A stretch of DNA of 64,000 bases from Wurfbainia villosa (taxonomy: Eukaryota > Streptophyta > Magnoliopsida > Zingiberales > Zingiberaceae): contig CM045992.1 of the NCBI GenBank assembly GCA_025175895.1, positions 93,042,800 to 93,106,799 of the forward strand, written 5' to 3'. Shown in pieces: positions 11,186 through 22,950 of the stretch (its first letter is position 1; the number at the start of each line of letters is the position of its first letter). The notes beneath the pieces were generated by a model, which searched no databases, was not told the DNA's origin, and saw only the letters and a program-made list of their open reading frames with translations. The position numbers were made by a program, and so were the translations under genes.

Positions 11186-13967
11186 CTATTCTATTACGCA
11201 CATGCCCAATTTTCGTCTTAATAGACTAAATTCGGTTTCGGGTAGGGGTTTAGTAAATAGGTCTGCTAAGTTAGACTTCGATTCGACGTATTCGAGTTGT
11301 ATGGCTCCGTTGGCCATATGTTCTCGAATGAAATGGTGTTTAACTTCTATATGTTTGGTCCTAGAGTGACATATCGGATTCTTTGTAAGATTAATTGAAC
11401 TAATGTTGTCTACATGAAGTTTAGTATTCGTAAAGTCTAACTTAAAGTCGCGGAGGGTGTGCTTCATCCAAAGAAGTTGCGTGACACACTCATCCATCGC
11501 GATGTATTCGGCTTCAGTGGTAGATAAAGCGACACGCATGTTGCTTCCTCGCACCAACTTACTAGACTCGAGCCGAGAAGTTGACAACAACCACTCGTAC
11601 TTTTTCTATCGAGCTTACTACCGGCATAATCCGAATCGGAGTAGCCGATTAGTTCAAACTCCGTAGATCTAGGGTACCAAATACCAACGTTAAGTGTACC
11701 CTTAAGATATCTAAGGATACACTTAACTAGGGTTAGGTGAGACTCCTTAGCACAGGTTTGAAACCCGGCGCACATACTTACTGCGAATAGGATGTCGGGT
11801 CGACTCGCAGTTAAGTATAGGAGACTTCCTATCGCGCTCCTATAGTACTTTAAGTCAATGGACTTACTTTCAGGGTCTTCTCCTATGTTAACATTAATTG
11901 CCATTGGGGTGTTTATTATCTTAGCGTCTTGCATTCCAAATCTTTTAATTAACTCCTTAGTGTATTTCTGTTGATATAGGTATATACCATCCTTAGTTTG
12001 TTTAATTTGTAGACCTAAAAAGAAACTTAACTCACCTACCAAGTTCATTTCGAACTCACTTTCCATGAGTGAAACGAACTCGTTTAGTAAGGCTGAGTTA
12101 GAGGTTCCAAAAATTATATCGTCTACGTAAATTTGAGCTATGAATATTTCTTTACCTAAGGTTTTTACGAAGAGAGTTGGGTCAACTAAGCCTTGGTTAA
12201 ACCCTTTGGCGACTAACCTAGCCTTGTTTCTAACTACTTCACCTTTATCATCAAGCTTATTTCGAAACACCCACCTTGTTCCAATTATCGTTTTGTCTTT
12301 AGGTGGTGGTACTAATTCCCACACTTCATTCCTAGTAAATTGAGCTAGCTCTTCTTGCATTGCAATAATCCAATCGGGATCAAGAAGAGCTTATTCAATT
12401 GATTTGGGTTCTATCTTTGAAATTAAGGAAATTTGACTAAGGTTCCTATAGGATGCTCTAGTTCGAACTCCTAGATTAGGATCTCCTATCACTTGGTCGA
12501 TAGGATGATTCGTTTGAGTCCTAGTTGGATTTGGGTTTGAGTCTACAACTTGATCCATAGGATGACTCGGTTGAACACTAGTTTGGTTGGAGTCATCTAT
12601 CACTTGATCAATAGAGTGATTTGGTTGACTTAGGTTAGGATTAACACTAGACCTGATCTCCGGATCAGAGTTAGGTCTAGTATGAATCGGCTCGCTAATT
12701 GGGGTTGTTGGGGGTTTTGTAGGTTCATGTCCTTCATTAAATACTACATTGATAGTCTCCTCGACTCTAAGGGTGTCGTGGTTATATACTCTATAAGCTC
12801 GACTTGTAGTCGAGTATCCTAGAAAGATTCCGATCGTGGTTTTGGATGTAAATTTCCCTAGGTAATCCTTAGTGTTTAGGATATGTACCTTACACCCAAA
12901 TACCCTAAAGTACTTGATGTTGGGTACTTTATCGTGATAAATCTCGTATGAGGTCTTAAGGTGCCTTTTTACCATAAGGATCCTATTTTGGACATAGCAT
13001 GCTGTACTCACGGCTTCTGTCCAAAACCTATCAGGTAGGTCGTATTCGTTCAACATGGTCTAGCGGCTTCTTGTAGAGTTCGGTTTTTCCGCTCCACTAG
13101 GCCATTTTGTTGAGGGGTCCTAGGGCAAGAGAATTCATGGTGGTATCCGTTTAGGTTACAGAAGTCGATGAACCTTTGATTTTTGAATTCACCACCATGA
13201 TCGCTTCTAAGTCTTTTAACCTTAAGGTCTTTTTGATTCTCGATTAATTTGAATAGATTGATTAATTGATCTAGGGTATCATTTTTATGTTTGATGAACC
13301 TAACCCAGGTAAACCTGGAGTAGTCGTCAATTATGACTAAGCAATATTGACTTCTATTGAGTGACTTGGCTCCATGTGAATCGAATAGATCCATATGCAG
13401 GAGCTCAAGTACACTTGAGGTTCGTTCTTGGTTAGTTAACTTGTGTTGTGTCCTAGGTTGTTTTTCTTGTTGACAAGTATTATGCATTTTATTAACTGCT
13501 GTTGAGGTTGGGTGCTTCTCCGACTATCCACTGACTCATCTTGTGGACGAAGTCTTCAAAAGTAGTGACCGAGTCCGCTCTGCACACAACCATGATTCTT
13601 CTTGCCATGTCATAAGACACTTAGTTGAGGAGTTAGTTAAGTTGATCGTATAAATGTTGTTATTTCTAGTTCCTTTAAGAATTGTTTTAGCGGTTTCGTT
13701 GGTATTAATTATGCATTCATTTTCTAGAAATATGACCTTATAGTTATTATCACACAATTGGCTTACACTAAGTAAATTATATTGAAAATTTTCTACTAGT
13801 AAAACATTTTGAATAACAAAATTTGAATTGAGCTCAATATCACCTGATCTGATGATTTTGAGCTTGCCGTTATTTCCGAAGGCTACCGATCCTTGTCGTT
13901 TGAATCGAAGCTTTGAAAACTTGAGTTGATCCCCGGTCATGTGTCGGGAGCAACCACTGTCCAACAT
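11186..13967 (-). pseudogene. Broken Sirevirus-like pol
   Basis: This polyprotein should cleave, integrate and copy the element. From 13967 leftwards: an aspartic protease with MLDSGCSRHMTGD (DSG intact); a damaged GAG-pre-integrase segment (13490-13600); the integrase core (13487-13050) with SDHGGEF and CPRTPQQNGLVERKN; and the integrase C-terminus (13056-12391) in another frame, a 1-nt shift near 13063. A TAA at 12391-12393 separates it from the reverse transcriptase. The latter has a large in-frame deletion near 12192 that removes the segment with the first catalytic Asp, but keeps YVDD (12118-12129). RNase H (11186-11590) follows after a frameshift, with STTEAEYIAM and HSRTKHIEVKHHFIR. 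It cannot be active as written. Confidence 0.85.
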
Positions 13968-14315
13968 CCATTGATCCTACACACAAGGTGGTTGGATTGG
14001 ATGTTAGATTTTTTAAATTGGTTGTAAGTTGTTAAACCTAGGTCATCTCACCTATTTCTATATGATCAAGCATGTTATACTTATGTGTTTTTTGTGAGAT
14101 GATTTCCAATTGATTTGATTAAGTGCATTTAGGTTCAAGTAATTTTATGTTAGATTTGGATTTGACCCTAGGCTTGTCAAGTTTAACTTTTCAAGATCAT
14201 GGCTTCCAGGTCGTGGCGAGGCACAGGGGCCTTTTTTTATCGGATCATCGACCACCTCCTTAGACAAAGCCATGTTCAAGAAAATGATGACTTGACTCAC
14301 CTAAGATTATTTCCT

Positions 14316-14484
14316 AGTCTAACTGGTTATTTTTGAAAAGAGGCTCCCCGAGGCTCAATCTTTTCGAAGAATTCTAGTTGGTTATGTTTTTGAAAAGAGG
14401 CTCCCCGAGGCTCAATCTTTTCGAAGAATTTTAGTTGGTTGTGTTTTTGAAAAAAGGCTCCCCGAGGCTCAATCTTTTCGAAGT
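14316..14484. repeat. Three tandem copies of a ~58-bp repeat in the gag-pol spacer
   Basis: The unit contains GAAAAGAGGCTCCCCGAGG followed by CTCAATCTTTTCGAAGAA and is repeated three times with few changes. It lies in the ~630-bp stretch between the gag stop (14600) and the protease (13967), which is otherwise non-coding. GAAAAGA and TCTTTTC within each unit are inverted, so each could fold as a hairpin. Confidence 0.8.
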
Positions 14485-14599
14485 TGATTATGTTCATGTT
14501 CTAAGTGAGTTCACAAGTTTTAAAGTACAAACTTTCTAAGTTAAAGCATGCAATTTCTAAGTTAAAGCACAAACATTCTAAGTTTAAAACATGCAATTT

Positions 14600-16240
14600 C
14601 TAAGTTAAAGCACAAACATGTTTTGTACTGGCTCCCCCTAGACCGTTGAATCGGTTCGGTCTATCCACATAGTGGATTTGGTCCTTGGGAATCCAGTACG
14701 GGTTGGATCCTAGAGTTGAAATCAAAAGGTTCTTAGGGACCCATGCTTGGACATGTTTCCTATGTCGACTTACAATCGACATATACGACCTATTAGTCGT
14801 GTTCGAGTTAAACCCTAGTCCAGCCTTGTTGTACACGGCCCTTTGAGATCCAAGTAGGAGGTCAAGTCCTTTGGATCCCGAAGTGAACCTTTCCAACGTG
14901 TTCCTAAGATCTTCGACTTGACTTTTCAAGAGAGAGTTCTCAACGACGAGCTTTTCAACTCGAGTTGAGTCCTTCTCTTGAACTCGACTAGTCGAAGAGG
15001 TTAGGGAGACCTCGTGTTTGAGGAGTTTAACCTCCTCAACAAGGGTCTCGACCTTGGACTCGGACTTAGCTAACTTCCTAGACAAAAACCTAACCGTATT
15101 ATGTAAAGTATTAAATAAAGTTCGACTTACTTTAAGGGTATCTTTTGAACCGGATGCGTATTCGTGGCTTGACTTGAAGGTAGCTTCGTAGTCCGAGTCA
15201 TCCTCAGGTTCTGACTCAAGTTCAGGCTCGGTCTCCGTGTCCGACTCAATTGATTTCGCCATGAAGACGTGGTCTTCATCTTCTTCGGATGACGCTTCTT
15301 CCCATGTCGCGTTGAGGGCCTTCTTGTGCTTAAGTGCTTGGTGGTTCAGCTTGGGGCACTCGGACTTGATATGTCCAAACCTGTTACACTCATAACACCT
15401 AATATTAGAACTTTTAGGCTTACCTTGGTTGAGTCGAGTCGTGGTTCGCTTTCGTCCCTTGGCTATCCTTCGAGCTAGGTTCATTAGTTCGGCAGTCAAC
15501 TCCGGGTCAACTTCTTCTTCGGACTCGTCTTCCTTCTCGGTTGGTGGTGGCTTGCTTGTGATTTTCTTCTTCTTTGATCCTGCAAACAAGGCTATACCCC
15601 TCTCGGGTTCCGAGTTGTACTGCTCATGTAATTCGAAATCGGAAAAGAGTTCATCTAACCTAATTTTAGAAAGATCCTTGGAGACCTTGTAGGCATCGAC
15701 CATGGATGCCCACAAGGTAGTCCTCGGAAACGAGTTTAGACCATACCTTATAAGGTCGCGGTTTTCGACTTTTTGCCCGATTGCGTGTAGGTTGTTGACT
15801 ATGTCCTGGACTCGGGCGTGAAGTTGGGTCGCGGACTCGTGTTCCTGCATTTTTAGGTTATATAGTTTATTGAAAAGAAGATCACGCTTACATACCTTGG
15901 CTTCATCGGTCCCTTTGTGTAGCTCCACTAGTTTCGTCCAAAGATCTTTTGCGCTTATAAAGGGGCCGACGCGATTTAGCTCCTCCTTGGATAGGCCGCA
16001 TTGGAGGATTTGTGTTGCCTTGGCGTCGGCTTCAACTTGTCATTTTGTCGCAATGGTCCATTGATCATAATCCAAGGAGTCACCCACTTCATTAATCGGA
16101 AGTGTAAAACCCGTTTGGATTATAATCCACATCTCGATTTGGGTTTTGAGAAAGCATTCCATCTGACCCTTCCAATAACGGAAGTCATCTCCATTGTAAA
16201 ATGGAGGTCGGACGGTGCTAAAACCCTCGAGATGGGCCAT
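14600..16240 (-). pseudogene. Sirevirus-like gag with one in-frame stop
   Basis: This is the structural polyprotein. The start is the ATG at 16240 (MAHLEGFSTVRPPF), matching the MALQEGYSIAKPPLF start of the related gag at 46817 and 56832. It has an N-terminal DUF4219-type segment (YWKGQMECFL), a UBN2 capsid region, an acidic linker, one zinc knuckle CYECNRFGHIKSEC (15397-15355), an acidic stretch, a coiled coil (about 14890-15110), and the YWIPK end motif. A TGA at 16040-16042, about residue 67, interrupts the frame. The downstream part is in the same frame and open for 442 codons from 15928 to the stop at 14600. The break fits a G-to-A change in a tryptophan codon. Pol is not fused but separated by a repeat-bearing spacer. 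Confidence 0.85.
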
Positions 16241-16441
16241 TATAACAAAAGACACAAAGAGACGAAGAAAAAAAACTAGCAACGACAAAAACACACAAAA
16301 AGTACCAAGACTCGCGTCTTGGATTAGTAGTGCGGGAGAAAACTTAACAAACGAAATAAATCTGAAATAAACAGAATTAAAAGAAAAATAAATCTGTAAA
16401 AATGGCTAGATTGGTGGTTTCACCAAATCTTAGCAACCCCC

Positions 16442-16454
16442 GGCTCTGATACCA
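16442..16454 (-). other. Primer-binding site, tRNA-iMet
   Basis: The plus strand GGCTCTGATACCA reads TGGTATCAGAGCC in the sense direction. It lies 2 nt inside the 5' LTR. Confidence 0.9.
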
Positions 16455-16456
16455 AT

Positions 16457-17521
16457 TGTTGGATCGATGCGGTTCGCTAGAGGGGGGGGGGGTGAATAGC
16501 GATAAAAACTTTTTCGTAATCGTTCGTTAAGGTATGAGTAAAACGTAGCGGAAAGATAACAATAAATAAATAAAAACACGAGGGTTTTTACTTGGTTCGT
16601 AGCCTACGGCTACTACTCCAAGGCCCTAGTGGTCCTTGACCACGCACGGAGGGCAAAATACTAACCAAACTCCTCCTCATTGGAGATAGGAGTTAAACGA
16701 ATACAAAACTCGATAAAGACTCAAGGTAGAGGGACACTCCCCCTCTCCTTGATATGATTTAAAGCTTTACTAAAAGAAATAAACTGAAATACAATTTAGA
16801 ACTTTCGTTACCGACGACTTTAAAGGTTGGAGGTTGAAGCTCTAGTCGTCGTCTCGGCAGCGCTTCGTCGTAGGGATGTCGGAGAGTCGGAGCGTATCGG
16901 AAGCACTTGGAAGCTTTTTAATTGATGAAAAACCCTAGGACAAGCCCTCCTTTTATAGCCTTTGAGCCCCTCATCGAATGGGTCTTCAACCAATAGGAAT
17001 TGGGCACAAAACTCCTTGAAAAATGGTGATAAAGCTTGACTCCTCGAGGCTGATTTTTAACCACCGGTTGAACTGGCCGGTTGAACTGGCTAGTTGAACT
17101 GATGGCCAGGATTTTTGACTACAATGAAGAGTTAGCTCAAAATATAAGTGAATTCGATGGCCACTTGCCGTCCGATCTCAACATAGACCTTCCATGGGAA
17201 GTCTTGGGTCGGATCGTCACCTAAGGACGTCCCCGTACAAAGGACACGACCTCACTTCACTTTACTCACTCGAGCTTACCTCGATACTTTACGTGTTGCT
17301 TTTTCTTCCGGCCTTCCACTCAATTCCTTCGGCTCCCTCCGAAGTCTCTTGAGTGTCGCCCGACCACCGCGGCTTCCTCCGGGTGTCGCTAGCCTTCAGC
17401 TCCAGCGTTGAGGCTTTTCTGCACACTTGATTTAGCTCATGAGATAACAATATATGCTTAACTTTGTATCGTTTGCTATAATCAAAACTTAGGTTCGACT
17501 TAGGTGCCTACTGCACCAACA
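16457..17521 (-). repeat. 5' LTR of full-length Sirevirus-like element
   Basis: The LTR is 1065 bp, a close match to 9238-10285, and is followed by the target-site duplication TGAGT (17522-17526). Confidence 0.9.
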
Positions 17522-17700
17522 TGAGTTAGCAACATATTTTTGATAAACCAACTTTTGGTCACCAAAAGTATTATCTGTAGGAGGTTGGGGAAGACCATCT
17601 TTAAGGACATGACTATCTTTTTAGCCTTGAGAACAATTCTCAAGTTCTGAGGCCAGCCCAAGAAGTTTGGCTTGATCAATTTGTTTGCATCCAAAATCGA
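17522..17700 (-). pseudogene. Angela-like gag N-terminus, part 3 of split host element
   Basis: A short minus-strand frame begins MDANKLIKPNFLGWPQNLRIV at 17694, the N-terminus of an Angela-like gag (a LxGxNFLxWxRNLRIVL-type region is typical of the family). It is cut at 17521 by the Sirevirus-like element; the rest of gag is at 9237-8654. The counterpart in the second Angela-like element (38580-38655) has lost its ATG. The two gag pieces are not in the same frame once the insertion is removed, so the gene was probably already broken. Confidence 0.65.
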
Positions 17701-18750
17701 ACGTAAGTTAATGGAGGTTGACTTGATATTCTATTAAGAAAACCTAGACATACAAAAAGAATGTATAAGAGAGATGAATTTATAATGTAAATTGTTTACA
17801 TCAATTAGAACTCCCACTATTTTATTCTAATTCAAGAACCCTAACTTTGAATTCGAGAGATGGTAGGTTTTCTTCTAGTGGGTTGATATTCATTATAGAT
17901 AAGATTAACCTTGTAGAGGGTCCTACAAGCCAATCTTAGTTCTAATGGTAGGTATCAATATTACCAATTATATAACATTTATATAACTATCACTTTATGT
18001 TATCAACTAATTGAATGTTTACATATATATTAGGTTGTTAACTCCTTAACATATATGCATCATATACATATCACCTAATTGCACCTCTATCCATATTGAC
18101 CTTGGAGAGAGTCCAACAAATCAATGCTTTTAGTTAGGACCAACCTATTAATCATGAGATCGAAATTAAATGGTCCGAACACATCTAATTTTCTAACCAG
18201 GCTTAGAGAAAGTCCAACAACCCAAACTAAAAACTTAGACTCTGGTTCTTACCATTTAATAGAACATCTAATCTCAATGGTTTGAACATATCCAATGTCA
18301 TATCAGGCTTGGAGAGAGTCTAACAACCTAAACATGAAATTGAACTCTAGTTCATACCATATTAATGAAAGGTGTAAGCCCTAATATTTGCACTAGGGAT
18401 TTTTAGTTATTCTAGGTCTCATCTTTGACTTCAAAATTAAACCCTAAAAAGGGAAAAGACAAGGTTGCATTAGGAAACAATTTTCCTATGTGAACGTGAG
18501 CGAGCACTTGATGCACATGTCATTATTAGGAATTAGATACGCGAAACACGTAGCCTATTCCAATGCATGGATAGTCTATGCTACATCTTCTAACGATGCG
18601 ACCAACACCTTCAGTGTTTCTAGGTGCATACTTGGTCTTTTTCTCTCAGTTACTAACATACACATCCACCCACATATAATAAAAACATTACACACGCATG
18701 AAAAATCGGAACATACACCTATGTCAAAATACGGTAGCTCTAATGTCAAT
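17701..18750 (-). other. Leader (5' untranslated region) of Angela-like element, repeated hairpin motif
   Basis: This is non-coding. A motif that can fold back (plus strand TTGGAGAGAGTCCAA, five-base stem, five-base loop) recurs with variation at 17911-17930 (CTTGTAGAGGGTCCTACAAG, seven-base stem), 18101-18119, 18202-18220 and 18308-18326. The leader at 38656-39899 has the same motif at four places in the same order. The 5' LTR expected to the right is not found before 18751. Confidence 0.6.
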
Positions 18751-18940
18751 TGTTGATGCCTATAAGATTCACATATCTTCATAATGGTATGATATTATCC
18801 ATTTTGGGTCTAAACCCTCATGGTTTTATTTTTGGACTATACCCAAAAGACCTCAAACCAATGAAGATATATTTTCATTTTATAAGTATATGATCCTTTT
18901 CATGTCTTACTAATGTGAGACTTTGATTGCATTCCCAATA
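18751..18940 (-). repeat. 190-bp dispersed repeat, copy 1 (LTR-like)
   Basis: On the plus strand it runs TGTTGATGCC...TCCCAATA. It is the reverse complement of 26086-26275, with the same length and clear similarity throughout. The ends resemble short LTR termini (sense TATTGGGAAT...ATCAACA). No matching target-site duplication is visible. It may be a solo LTR of a small (TRIM-like) element. Confidence 0.55.
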
Positions 18941-18957
18941 CTCCCAATAATAGGGAC

Positions 18958-20246
18958 TATTAGGATCATTAACATCACTAGAGGGGTGAATAGCAATTGC
19001 ATTCGATTTTAATTGTCATTTGTTCATGCTTATCTATAAACAATTAATACATAGTAAAAATACAAAAGAGATAATACAAATCAATACGACACAATAAATT
19101 GATTTTTACATAGTTCAGAACCCTTGGTTCTTATTCCATGTCTAAGCTTCCTAGCATGAGCACCCCTATCTTTTCTCCTTCTAAGACACCTTCCAAAGGT
19201 GGAGAAACATTTTACAACCTTTTTCTTTACGATATGTATAAGAAATACAAAGAAATAAGGAAAATTAAAATACAATATAAATAATAATTTACACAATGAT
19301 ATTTGCTTTGTTCACTATTAGATTACTTAGAATTTACCTCTTGAAGGTTTGGAATGCAATAATACTTCTCCTCTAAAACCATTATAAACCCTCTCAAATT
19401 ATCAAATTCAAGATTTAAGATTTATCAATTGACTATTGTACCATATCAGTCAATTGATATCTCAATTTCAATCTTAATCGAGGATAAACTCTCGCTTCAC
19501 TTGGTATTTGATTGACCTTAACCTACTAGGACTTCTCTTGCCTAGCATCGAATCACTCTTAATCTGCCGAGACTTCGCTCCCTAACATCTTATCACCCTT
19601 GACCTGCCAGGTATTCATCCACCTAACATCCGATCACTCTTAACTTGCTAGGACTTCACGATACTAAATATTTGGTCCTCCTTGATTTATTTAGACTTTT
19701 CTTCTCATGCTTAGCATCGGTTAATCTTAACCTATCATGACTTCTCTAATGTCAAACATTCGATCTTCCTCAATCTGTTTGGACTTCCACACTCACTTGA
19801 CATCTAATCCTTTATGACCTATTAGGACTTTCATCCGTATGTTATGTGTCCAATCTTTCATAATCCACTTGGATTTCATCCATCTCATATTAAGTGTTTA
19901 GTTCTCCTGAGTCACTTAGACTTCACCTATTGCCAATTCCTTATTGAACTTTCGATCACCAAATGTTCGATCCTCCATAACCCACCTAGACTTTCTACTT
20001 GTCATATATTCGATCAATCTTGATCTACTTGACTTCTTACTAAATCATCTTCCATTGAAATTAAACCTATATCTATCATTGTCAACCTAGCCCAAGGTTG
20101 ATTATACCAACAATCTTTCTCTCTAATAATCTCCATCTATGATCAACCTGACTTGATTACTCTTAATCAATAATCTCTCTCTTGATAATTATCACTCTAT
20201 TAATTCAAGTTTGGTCAACCTTGACCATAGATCGATTGCACCAATA
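18958..20246 (-). repeat. Decayed Sirevirus-like LTR
   Basis: It starts TATTAGGATCATTAACATC, then CTAGAGGGGTGAATAGC, as in the intact LTR ends here, and finishes GATTGCACCAATA. In between are many degenerate copies of a ~50-60 bp phrase (CTTGACCTGCCAGG-like...ACTTC) across 19500-20050. No clean target-site duplication and no internal region are attached. Boundaries are approximate. Confidence 0.5.
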
Positions 20247-20432
20247 GAGACCCAATGGTTTTCCAACCTCAAGCTCAAATCATAGAAGTGGATGATTCTT
20301 GTATACATGCCCAATGACCCAATAGTTGGTCCTTGGCCATCATTTTACTTCCTAACTATTAATTTATATGTATGATTCTTTGTATACATGCCACACAAAT
20401 GTGTCTATACCTTTCATACTTTTTGATATAAT

Positions 20433-20972
20433 TGTTGGCGGCGGACTCACATGTGATTACTGTAATGCATCTGACTGTGTCATTTTGGTTCAAATCTAAT
20501 TAAAGTGATCTAACTATTATGATTTTGATTAGCGAGTTTGTGTTATTGGATGTGGATTATTGGATTTTGGATCCATATGTATAGAACCCTTTAGCCCATA
20601 CCATTAGTATTGATGAGTTATTAATGGATTAGAGTTAGCACTATATATAGGGTGTGCTCCCCACATGAGAGAGGATCGATCAACCATCTTTTTTCCCTAT
20701 TGAGCAGACCATACGGGGTCATCACTCTTGTACTTATAGAAGATCAAGCCCTATGGCTCTTTCAGCATCAAATCTTTAGATTCTTCCGACGATAATGTCT
20801 CCGAATTCAGGTGCATAGTTATACTTTATTTATGCTTCCGCTTTTATATTTTGTTATCACATATTTGCTATAGATTAGATGATAAGATCTTATGTTTGGA
20901 TCGTTTAATTTGTATTTCGTTTTTGAATCATATGCAGATGCGTGATCCATTGACAGATCGAAAGATCCAACA
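20433..20972. repeat. Solo LTR with target-site duplication
   Basis: This 540-bp sequence starts TGTTGGCGGC and ends GATCCAACA, flanked by ATAAT on both sides (20428-20432 and 20973-20977). No primer site or polypurine tract adjoins it. The family differs from the two main copia lineages here. A solo LTR left by LTR-LTR recombination is the simplest reading; the strand is unsettled. Confidence 0.7.
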
Positions 20973-20977
20973 ATAAT

Positions 20978-22950
20978 TGCCTGAATGATTCGAGGGTCAT
21001 GGGATTGACTAGATCAATCATTGAACATTAATTTGCAATTCATCACCTCTTGATACACTAATATCATCGAATTCTCTCTTTTAGTTTCTCTGTTTATGCA
21101 CATTTATGATCATATATCATTAATTTTCTTGAAGAATTGAGATCCATTATTGACTAAGAGAACTCTCATTCAATGAACTACCCAAGGGCAAACAAACTCC
21201 ACAATAGTGTTTGGTGTTTGTGTGGCCAGCAAGAGGAAAACCAATTTGTTGCAAAATCTTTAGTAGGGAGCTTCAACATATCTCAAGCAATGAAACTCAC
21301 CTAAAGTATGAAACTTTATTTACCGAATCATGACATACTAGTGTACTGTGGTTCATCTTTGATTTAATTCAGATGCGAATACTAAGAGAGAAAAAGAGAC
21401 AAGTTAAAACCTTCCCGCAATATATATATATATACACTCTCAGATTCTCAACACTTCCTGCTTAATATAATGCAAGAAAACAAATTAAAACAATGGCAAA
21501 AAAAAAAAAAAAACCTATGATGATGCCATTTCTAGGTTGAAGATTGATTTAATTGAGGATTCAGTACTATCAAATATGGGTCTGTTGAGGTTGTCCAATA
21601 GGGTTGCAACTGTTGTGGTATTGTTGCTAGTTCGCAAATAAGTATGCAAGATTTAAAGTAACTCTCTCCCAAACTAACATGTAAAATGATTGTTTTTCTT
21701 TAGATAGGTGGACTGGAAAGGATCATTAGGAATTAGGTTTGATCTTTGTGAAAGCTGTTCATCAAGTAGAATCGAGATATGGAATGTGGGGAACATCCAT
21801 AAGTGGTGAAGCTCATCATTGAGGAACCCATTATGAAGATGTCAACACAAGTGACATCTTCAGATATGCATAGATTTGGGGGGAATATATCCAAGTTTAG
21901 TGCATCAGTGACTTCATGTCAACCACTTGGATTTTGGCAACAATAACCTGTTCCTAATGACAAATCAACTCCAAAGCTACAAGTATAATAATTGGAAAGC
22001 AAGAAAATATACTTAAAGTTGGCAGATAATGATCGCCTCCTTGACCTAGTTACGTAATTAATGGTAAAAAAAACACCAAGCAAAGATTCTTATTCATCAA
22101 CTTTAATCTTGAAACCACTCCACATGGTGGAGCTTCATCTTGTCATATACCTCTCCTTTTGTTCATTCCTTTTACTTTTCGAGACAAACATATTGTTTCC
22201 CTGGTACATTATGGACTTCCCTTTGTGTTTATAATTTGTATTTTTATCATATTTTTAAAGATAACTATTTTTTTAAGAAAAAATCATAAAGAAGCAAAGC
22301 ACTCGATATTGATATAACTACTTTGATTAGTTTATTAGTAGTGTAGGGCACGCAAGTGTAGGGTATGCATCCGGAGATAACTGGTTAAAGAAGGCTTAGC
22401 TACGCCTCAAGTTAATGAGAATGTAATACATCGATGGCTACTTGACTTTGGAGTGTGCTATTGAGGAAGAAGATGGATACTGGGACAAAGGAAAATACTG
22501 TAAGTAGCTCTCAAGCTATAAAAGAGGACTTCTCTAAGGATTAAACAATTTGTGAGAGTAACATAGAACTAACTCAGACTTGCTTGTCTCGAAAATAAAA
22601 TTTGGCTTAGTTAAAGATGCAGATAGGCTAATCGAAAACACATTGAGTTATCAAGCACACCATACATATCCTAAACAAGCGCCATCTCAGTCGAGGTGGA
22701 AGCACATTGCCTGAACCCTGACTTGTGAGCTCGAGCAACCTTCATTATTTGAAATAGTTTAACATAGCAAACAAAAATGCTAGTTAATAACATGTTTTCT
22801 TTTAAAAAAATGCAGGTAACTAATAACACAAGGCATCTTTAATTCTGTACGTAGGCACAGGCACAAAATTATACACTGCATCAAGAGAAAAAAAAAAAGA
22901 AAAGAATGCCTTGGAAGAACATATTGAAAAGAGGGCAATTTATCCATGAG
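20978..22950. other. Intergenic region 3' of the zinc-finger gene
   Basis: I see no gene. It holds a (TA)7 microsatellite at 21421-21434 and a poly-A run near 21497-21513. The 3' untranslated region of the zinc-finger gene should begin at 22950 and run leftwards. A TATAAAAGAGG string lies at about 22517, but no open frame follows on the plus strand. Confidence 0.5.

Larger units (their letters stand above)
9238..17521 (-). mobile_element. Full-length Sirevirus-like copia element
   Basis: The element is 8284 bp on the minus strand, bounded by LTRs (9238-10285 and 16457-17521) and a perfect target-site duplication TGAGT (9233-9237 and 17522-17526). In sense order it has the 5' LTR, iMet primer site, gag, a ~630-bp spacer with tandem repeats, pol (protease, integrase, reverse transcriptase, RNase H), a non-coding region with several polypurine tracts, and the 3' LTR. 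All domains can be found, but gag and pol carry stops and frameshifts, and the reverse transcriptase has lost part of its catalytic core. It inserted into the gag gene of the older Angela-like element. Confidence 0.9.

Noticed and set aside
14316..14484. CRISPR-like regular repeats (also 39737-39861)
   Set aside because: The units are contiguous with no unique spacers, lie within plant retrotransposons and have no cas genes.
16480..16495. G-run next to LTR ends (also 56911-56919) as a G-quadruplex or regulatory site
   Set aside because: It is a single homopolymer whose length differs among copies; slippage or length miscalls explain it.
22517..22600. TATAAAAGAGG as the promoter of a pararetrovirus-like or other gene
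   Set aside because: No open frame, tRNA-binding site or viral motif is seen downstream.
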